Made by a program: the position numbers and the translations under genes. The notes under the pieces were generated by a model. It was not told the origin of the DNA. It saw only the letters and a program-made list of their open reading frames with translations, and did no database searches. Of a DNA stretch of 64,000 bases, positions 59,534 through 64,000 are shown in pieces (within the stretch, counting starts at the first letter, position 1; every line of letters begins with the position of its first letter). The DNA lies in the NCBI GenBank assembly GCA_023251135.1, contig JAHEZJ010000012.1, forward strand, positions 62,001 through 126,000, written 5' to 3'. The DNA is from Flavobacterium sp. (GTDB lineage Bacteria; Bacteroidota; Bacteroidia; Flavobacteriales; Flavobacteriaceae).

Positions 59534-59559
59534 CTTGAAACCTGAAACTTGAAACAAAA
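59534..59559. repeat. Copy of the CTTGAAAC/CTGAAAC repeat
   Basis: CTTGAAAC, CTGAAAC and TTGAAAC in sequence, followed by AAAA; same words as 4412-4490 and 5311-5350, 54 kb away. Confidence 0.75.
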
Positions 59560-61185
59560 TTAACCCAAGAATGGGTATCTGTAATCTTCCGGAGTTACAA
59601 ACGTTTCTTTGATTGTTCTTGGAGATGCCCAACGCAATAAGTTCAATGCAGAACCTGCTTTATCGTTAGTTCCTGAAGCTCTTGCTCCACCAAACGGCTG
59701 CATTCCTACAACGGCTCCTGTTGGTTTGTCGTTGATGTAGAAGTTACCTGCAGCATTTTGCAATTTCACTGTAGCTACTTCAATAGCATAACGATCCTGG
59801 CTAAATACTGCTCCGGTTAAAGCATATTCAGAAGTAGTATCCACTAATTCTAAAGTCTCTTCCCATTTAGTATCTTCGTAAACATAAATCGTGATTACCG
59901 GTCCGAACAATTCGGTTTCCATGGTAGTATATTTTGGGTTTGTCGTTACAATAACGGTTGGCTCAATAAAGTATCCAACTGATTTATCGTAATTTCCTCC
60001 AACGATGATTTCAGCATCAGCGTCTTTTTTAGCCTGGTCGATGTAACTTGCTAATTTATCAAAAGAACCTTCGTGAATAACTGCTGTGATGAAGTTTCCA
60101 AAATCTTCCGGAGAACCTATTTTGAAAGATTTCACATCCGCAATTAATTGTTCTTTTACAGCTGGCCATAAACTTTGTGGGATATAAGCTCTTGAAGCTG
60201 CAGAACATTTTTGTCCTTGAAATTCAAATGCACCACGAACAATTCCTGTAGTCACTTGTTTTACGTTAGCGCTTGGGTGTGCAATGATAAAATCTTTACC
60301 ACCAGTTTCTCCAACGATTCTTGGGTAGGTTTTGTAATGGTGAATGTTAGCACCAATTTTAGCCCAGATATCTTTAAATACGTGAGTTGATCCTGTAAAG
60401 TGGACTCCAGCAAAATCGCGGCTTGCCAATACAGTATCAGTAATCATTAAAGCATCACCAAAAACAACATTGATAACTCCGTCAGGAACACCTGCTTCTT
60501 TGAAAATATCGATGATGATTTTTGCAGAGAAAACCTGACTGTCGCTTGGTTTCCAAACTACAACGTTACCCATCATCGCAGCACTTGCAGGAAGATTTGC
60601 CGCAATAGCAGTAAAGTTGAAAGGAGTAATGGCGTAAACAAAACCTTCAAGAGGTCTGTATTCTAAACGATTCCAGGTTGTAGAATCTGATTTTGGCTGA
60701 TCTCCGTAAATCTGAGTCATAAATTCTACGTTGTAACGTAAAAAGTCAATTAACTCACAAGCAGCATCAATTTCTGCCTGGTGAATATTTTTAGACTGAC
60801 CAATCATTGTTGCAGCATTAATGCGGGCTCTGTAAGGTCCTGCAATAAGTTCAGCAGCTTTTAAGAAAATAGCAGCACGTTGTTCCCATGCCATATTTGC
60901 CCATGCTTTTCTTGATTCAAGAGCGTTGGCAATTGCTTTTTCGATATGTTGTTTTTCAGCTAAGTGATACGTTCCTACGATATGTTTATGATCGTGAGGA
61001 GCTGAAATTGTTCTTGTATTTCCAGTTCTGATTTCTTCGCTTCCGATGTATAACGGCACGTCGATTTTAGAGTTCCACAAAGTAGTGTAAGCTGCCTGTA
61101 CTGCTGCTTTTTCTGGTGAATTAGGTGCGTATCCTTTTACCGGCTCGTTTACCGCTTTTGGTACGTGAAAGAATCCTTTTAGCAT
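59560..61185 (-). CDS. pruA: L-glutamate gamma-semialdehyde dehydrogenase (P5CDH)
   Basis: 541 residues from ATG 61183-61185. The catalytic Cys lies in FEFQGQKCSAASRAYIP and the general-base Glu in IVGETGGKDF; TPFNFTAIAANLPASAA and VVWKPSD are the NAD and substrate motifs. It oxidises the proline-derived semialdehyde to glutamate, the final step of proline catabolism; putA or prodh is not in the window. This is the single-function type 1 enzyme, not the PutA fusion. Its terminator is shared with the CocE hydrolase. Confidence 0.94.
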   Translation of the reverse strand: MLKGFFHVPKAVNEPVKGYAPNSPEKAAVQAAYTTLWNSKIDVPLYIGSEEIRTGNTRTISAPHDHKHIVGTYHLAEKQHIEKAIANALESRKAWANMAWEQRAAIFLKAAELIAGPYRARINAATMIGQSKNIHQAEIDAACELIDFLRYNVEFMTQIYGDQPKSDSTTWNRLEYRPLEGFVYAITPFNFTAIAANLPASAAMMGNVVVWKPSDSQVFSAKIIIDIFKEAGVPDGVINVVFGDALMITDTVLASRDFAGVHFTGSTHVFKDIWAKIGANIHHYKTYPRIVGETGGKDFIIAHPSANVKQVTTGIVRGAFEFQGQKCSAASRAYIPQSLWPAVKEQLIADVKSFKIGSPEDFGNFITAVIHEGSFDKLASYIDQAKKDADAEIIVGGNYDKSVGYFIEPTVIVTTNPKYTTMETELFGPVITIYVYEDTKWEETLELVDTTSEYALTGAVFSQDRYAIEVATVKLQNAAGNFYINDKPTGAVVGMQPFGGARASGTNDKAGSALNLLRWASPRTIKETFVTPEDYRYPFLG

Positions 61186-61258
61186 GTTATTTAAAATTAG
61201 ATAATTAGACAATTTAAGGGTTAGATGATTTGATTGTTACGAATAATCTAAAGCCGTA

Positions 61259-61266
61259 CAAAAGTA
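61259..61266 (-). promoter_or_regulatory. -7 element of pruA
   Basis: Minus-strand TACTTTTG, perfect match, 73 bp before the ATG; no clear TTG at -33. Confidence 0.55.
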
Positions 61267-61460
61267 CAAAGGATAAATTAATAATTTGATAATTTTGTGA
61301 TTAAGATAACGATAAAATAGTGTGTTTTTGAAGAAATTAAGAGGGCATCCGTTGGAAACAGCAATCAAAAATTGAAATAAGATGCTTTTTTCTATAGGGT
61401 GCAACCTCCTTTATCGGAACAGAAGTGAAATACTTTAGAATGTTAAGTTGTCGTATAAGT

Positions 61461-61769
61461 TTAGACAAATAAGAAAAACAATATCTCAGAATCTTCAAGA
61501 GTTTCGGTTTCTCTGATTTCTTCTTTATTGATGTAGATTAAATCTCCTGCGTTCATTTCTACTTTTTCTCCACTTTGTGTATAAACGAGTAATTTTCCTG
61601 AGATTAATAAAGAAAACTCATGTGAATCTAAGGTTTTAAACGGAAGGATTTCTCCTTTTTTCAGAAACACAGATCTACAAGAGGCACGAACATTACTTTC
61701 GCTTTTCTCAAAAATGTATTTCATATAATACTCTCCGGTTTTTGGGAAAGTTAGTTTTTTTATTTCCAT
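61461..61769 (-). CDS. Small cupin protein
   Basis: 102 residues from ATG 61767-61769. One small cupin barrel: ASCRSVFLKKGEILPFKTLD, SHEFSLLISGKLLVYTQSGE and VEMNAGDLIYINKEEIRETE match the two cupin motifs, but the usual metal-binding histidine pair is reduced (one His), so it may bind ligand without a metal. It is the third gene, 49 bp after hyuB, and probably part of that operon. Substrate unknown. Confidence 0.78.
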   Translation of the reverse strand: MEIKKLTFPKTGEYYMKYIFEKSESNVRASCRSVFLKKGEILPFKTLDSHEFSLLISGKLLVYTQSGEKVEMNAGDLIYINKEEIRETETLEDSEILFFLFV

Positions 61770-61818
61770 AATCAATTATTTTTAGTCCAATCTGATTTTT
61801 AGTGGATCGGCGCTGTTT

Positions 61819-63486
61819 TTACTTGTAATTATAATGTTCTGATGCCTGCTCTTTGGTAATGTATTCGTTTTTTAAATCTTTTTCGATTTTTTGAATGGGT
61901 CTGTTTTCAGGATTACCATATCCTCCGCCGGTTGCAGTGACCAATTTTACTTTGTCTCCTTTATTGAGTTTTACGTTGGTTACAATATTGTAATCTTCTA
62001 TCGTACCGTCTGTTCTAATTACTGTAAAATAATTATAACTTCCTTCTTTTCCTCCATTTAACCCCCAGGGTGGAATCGAATATCCTAAAAAAGCACCGGT
62101 TAAAAACGCTTCATCGGATAAAACTTTAAAAGTAAGATACTGTCCGTTTCCTCCTTGAAATTCGCCATAACCGCCACCTTCGTTATGAAAAGTATATTCT
62201 TCAACCATAATACCGTATTTGCGTTCTCTGGTTTCTGCCGGAATATTATAAGATTCTCCGTGGGCATAAGAAAACTGACCTTTGTTGCCATCATTAAAAG
62301 CACTCGCTCCCCATCCGCCTGACAACGATTCGGCTTGTACATAAAATTCATTGGTTACAGGGTGAAAACCTGAAATGTAGGTCACACATACCGATCTGAA
62401 ATGTCCCGCAGGTAGTTTGTCAGGCACTATAGGACCTAATGTTTTTAGAAGTAAATCAATGGCAGTCAGAAATATCTCATAATAAACAGAAGTTGCGGCA
62501 GGGGCACTTGCGCTCACCATTGTATTATCCGGACAGATTAGTTTTACATGGGAAAATGAACCATTATTTGCCGGTAGAGTAGGTGTAGTAATAGATTTGA
62601 ATGCTGCCCTGACAGCGGTTTCCAAACCTGTTCGGGATAAATTTAAAGGACCTTTTAATTGTTCGTGAGAGCCGGTAAAGTCACAAATCATACTAGTGTC
62701 TGTAATTTCTATTTTTAATTTTAAAGGAAAAGGACCATTCCCGAAACCATCATTTTCTATCCAGCCCGTATTTTTGTAAATGCCATTCGGAATTTTTTGT
62801 AATTCCAGCAAACTTATTCTTTCACCATACTCCATAAATTCAACAGCGGCTTTTTCGTAAGCTTCCAAACCATATTTTTCGATAAGTTTGATAATATTGT
62901 CTCCTCCAACATTATTGGCGGCAATACAGGAATAAAGATCACTCAAAGTACTTTTTGGAAGTCTGACATTTACTTCCAGCATTTTGATCAAACTTTCATT
63001 TAGGACCCCCTGATCTTTTATTTTTACAAAAGGAAAATGTAATCCTTCCTGATAAATCTCGGTAGAAACAGTAGAAACAGATCCTGGGTTTGTGCCTCCA
63101 ATATCAGTCCAATGAGATTTGTTTATGGTAAAGGCGACTCTTTTTCCCTGATAAAAAATAGGCGTAATGATAGCAATGTCAGATAAATGAGTTCCACCAC
63201 CAACATAGGGAGTATTAGCGATGATAACATCTCCTTCTTTTAAGGGGGCGTCTTTATATTGTTTTAATGTTTCTTCAACAACAAGGCTCATGGCAGCAAG
63301 AAAAGTAATAACCCCGTTTCCCTGAGCCAAAAGTTTTCCATCACCATCTGTAATGCCAACAGCATAATCTAAAGCCTCATATATAATTGGGCTCATACTT
63401 GTTCTTTGAATAGTTTCAAACATAGATTCGCCAATAGCTATTAATGAATCCTGAATGATATCGGAAGTGAATTTATCTAAGCTCAT
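61819..63486 (-). CDS. Hydantoinase B/oxoprolinase subunit
   Basis: 555 residues. N-terminus SDIIQDSLIAIGESMFETIQ then RTSMSPIIYEALDYAVGITD, the central GGGTHLSDIAIITPIFYQGK and late GGYGEFQGGNGQYL, GGGYGNPENRP are all typical of HyuB. With HyuA it forms an ATP-dependent hydrolase of 5-oxoproline, N-methylhydantoin or, in other cases, acetone carboxylase; the substrate cannot be chosen. It overlaps hyuA's end by 4 bp. Confidence 0.92.
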   Translation of the reverse strand: MSLDKFTSDIIQDSLIAIGESMFETIQRTSMSPIIYEALDYAVGITDGDGKLLAQGNGVITFLAAMSLVVEETLKQYKDAPLKEGDVIIANTPYVGGGTHLSDIAIITPIFYQGKRVAFTINKSHWTDIGGTNPGSVSTVSTEIYQEGLHFPFVKIKDQGVLNESLIKMLEVNVRLPKSTLSDLYSCIAANNVGGDNIIKLIEKYGLEAYEKAAVEFMEYGERISLLELQKIPNGIYKNTGWIENDGFGNGPFPLKLKIEITDTSMICDFTGSHEQLKGPLNLSRTGLETAVRAAFKSITTPTLPANNGSFSHVKLICPDNTMVSASAPAATSVYYEIFLTAIDLLLKTLGPIVPDKLPAGHFRSVCVTYISGFHPVTNEFYVQAESLSGGWGASAFNDGNKGQFSYAHGESYNIPAETRERKYGIMVEEYTFHNEGGGYGEFQGGNGQYLTFKVLSDEAFLTGAFLGYSIPPWGLNGGKEGSYNYFTVIRTDGTIEDYNIVTNVKLNKGDKVKLVTATGGGYGNPENRPIQKIEKDLKNEYITKEQASEHYNYK

Positions 63487-64000
63487 TTTTTATTTTTTTT
63501 ACAGATAATAATATTTGCGTAATCATCAACACTACATTCACAATTGGGAGGAATTACAGTTGAAGTTGAGTTTTCAACAATAATTGCGGGGCCCTGAATA
63601 ACCATATTTGGACTTAGTTTTTCCCGGTCGTAAAAATGACTTAGGAAGATACCTTGCTGGTCAAAATCTACATTTTCTGTTGTGATTAATGCATCTTCAA
63701 CAGAGGTGTTTTTTGCTTCAACTTTTCCGATGAGAGGTTTGTTTACTTTTACTTCCGCAACTAAATGATAATTTACAATTTCGATAATAGTATCCTCAAG
63801 TTTAAAAGTGTATCTTTTTTGATGTAAGAGATGAAAATCATCCTGGATTTCTTTAAGGTTTAGCTTTTTTACATCATTTAGTTTTAGTTTAACAGAATGT
63901 TCCTGACCGTTATACCTTAAGTCTAAATAATATTCAAAATGAATGACTTCTTTTTCGTAGTTATCTTTTTTGTAAGCATGGATAGACTCCTTTTCCATTT
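63483..64000 (-). CDS. Hydantoinase A/oxoprolinase subunit, C-terminal end only
   Basis: The frame enters from the right edge; 172 or so residues are visible. They match the Hydant_A C-terminal domain: HFYDREKLSPNMVIQGPAII, then ENSTSTVIPPNCECSVDDYA near the end. The actin-like ATPase part lies outside. The stop overlaps the hyuB start (ATGA), so translation is coupled. The Met at 63996-63998 is probably internal. Confidence 0.85.
   Translation of the reverse strand, partial: MEKESIHAYKKDNYEKEVIHFEYYLDLRYNGQEHSVKLKLNDVKKLNLKEIQDDFHLLHQKRYTFKLEDTIIEIVNYHLVAEVKVNKPLIGKVEAKNTSVEDALITTENVDFDQQGIFLSHFYDREKLSPNMVIQGPAIIVENSTSTVIPPNCECSVDDYANIIICKKNKK

Overview
The window reads as chromosomal DNA of a Flavobacterium or a close relative (Bacteroidota, Flavobacteriia). 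The DNA is AT-rich. Promoters follow the Bacteroidota pattern (TTG or TTTG, about 15-23 bp, then TAnnTTTG) and genes lack Shine-Dalgarno sequences. The gene content also fits: a folK-deoxynucleoside kinase fusion, double-ACT SerB, GH3-family ligase, DUF1573 and DUF6370 proteins, SRPBCC/VOC clusters, LytS/LytTR signalling and many repeat-filled spacers. No rRNA, prophage, transposase, integrase or CRISPR array is visible. The left end cuts a lipoprotein gene and the right end cuts a hydantoinase A gene.

Layout. 1-7.4 kb: cut lipoprotein, alpha/beta hydrolase, DUF218 and four-helix membrane proteins, then the protein quality-control block tig, clpP, clpX and an ICMT-like membrane methyltransferase. 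7.4-12.4 kb: a GlxA-type regulator, five small SRPBCC/VOC proteins including a tandem duplication, and serB. 12.4-23.5 kb, mostly minus strand: small membrane protein, archaemetzincin-like lipoprotein, GH3 ligase, DUF2797, a GT9 glycosyltransferase, an AsmA-like protein, a hydrolase and sppA. 23.6-35 kb: a surface/periplasmic CarboxypepD_reg-like protein, the folK-dNK fusion, a TrmH methyltransferase, DUF1573, mutS, tRNA-Gly and tRNA-Leu, a YegP-like protein, a seven-residue-repeat lipoprotein, Kdo transferase, a sugar aminotransferase and galE. 35-40.2 kb: a putative toxin-antitoxin pair, fabD, DUF983, an AraC regulator, YceI, a ferredoxin-like protein and pirin. 40.3-45 kb: the glyoxylate shunt, with a RamB/ScfR-like regulator divergent from aceB-aceA around a perfect 14-bp palindrome. 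45-64 kb: Crp-like regulator, DUF6370 and purT; a U32 peptidase-family protein; DHFR-like protein; serine hydrolase; aspartate aminotransferase; desaturase; rsmG; an unrecognised protein; a LytS/LytTR pair; an S15/CocE hydrolase; P5C dehydrogenase; and a cupin-hyuB-hyuA operon.

Most genes are housekeeping: proteostasis, mismatch repair, folate/dNTP, LPS and nucleotide-sugar synthesis, fatty acids, acetate assimilation and proline catabolism. Three things stand out beyond ordinary genes: (1) the glyoxylate-shunt control region, with its palindrome and an almost leaderless regulator promoter; (2) the overlapping gene pair at 35.1-35.6 kb, which looks like a type II toxin-antitoxin module; (3) several distinct families of inverted, word-like repeats confined to spacers, one of them a GC-rich double palindrome. 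Start codons were moved inward where a promoter, signal peptide or family alignment argued for it; mutS appears to use TTG.
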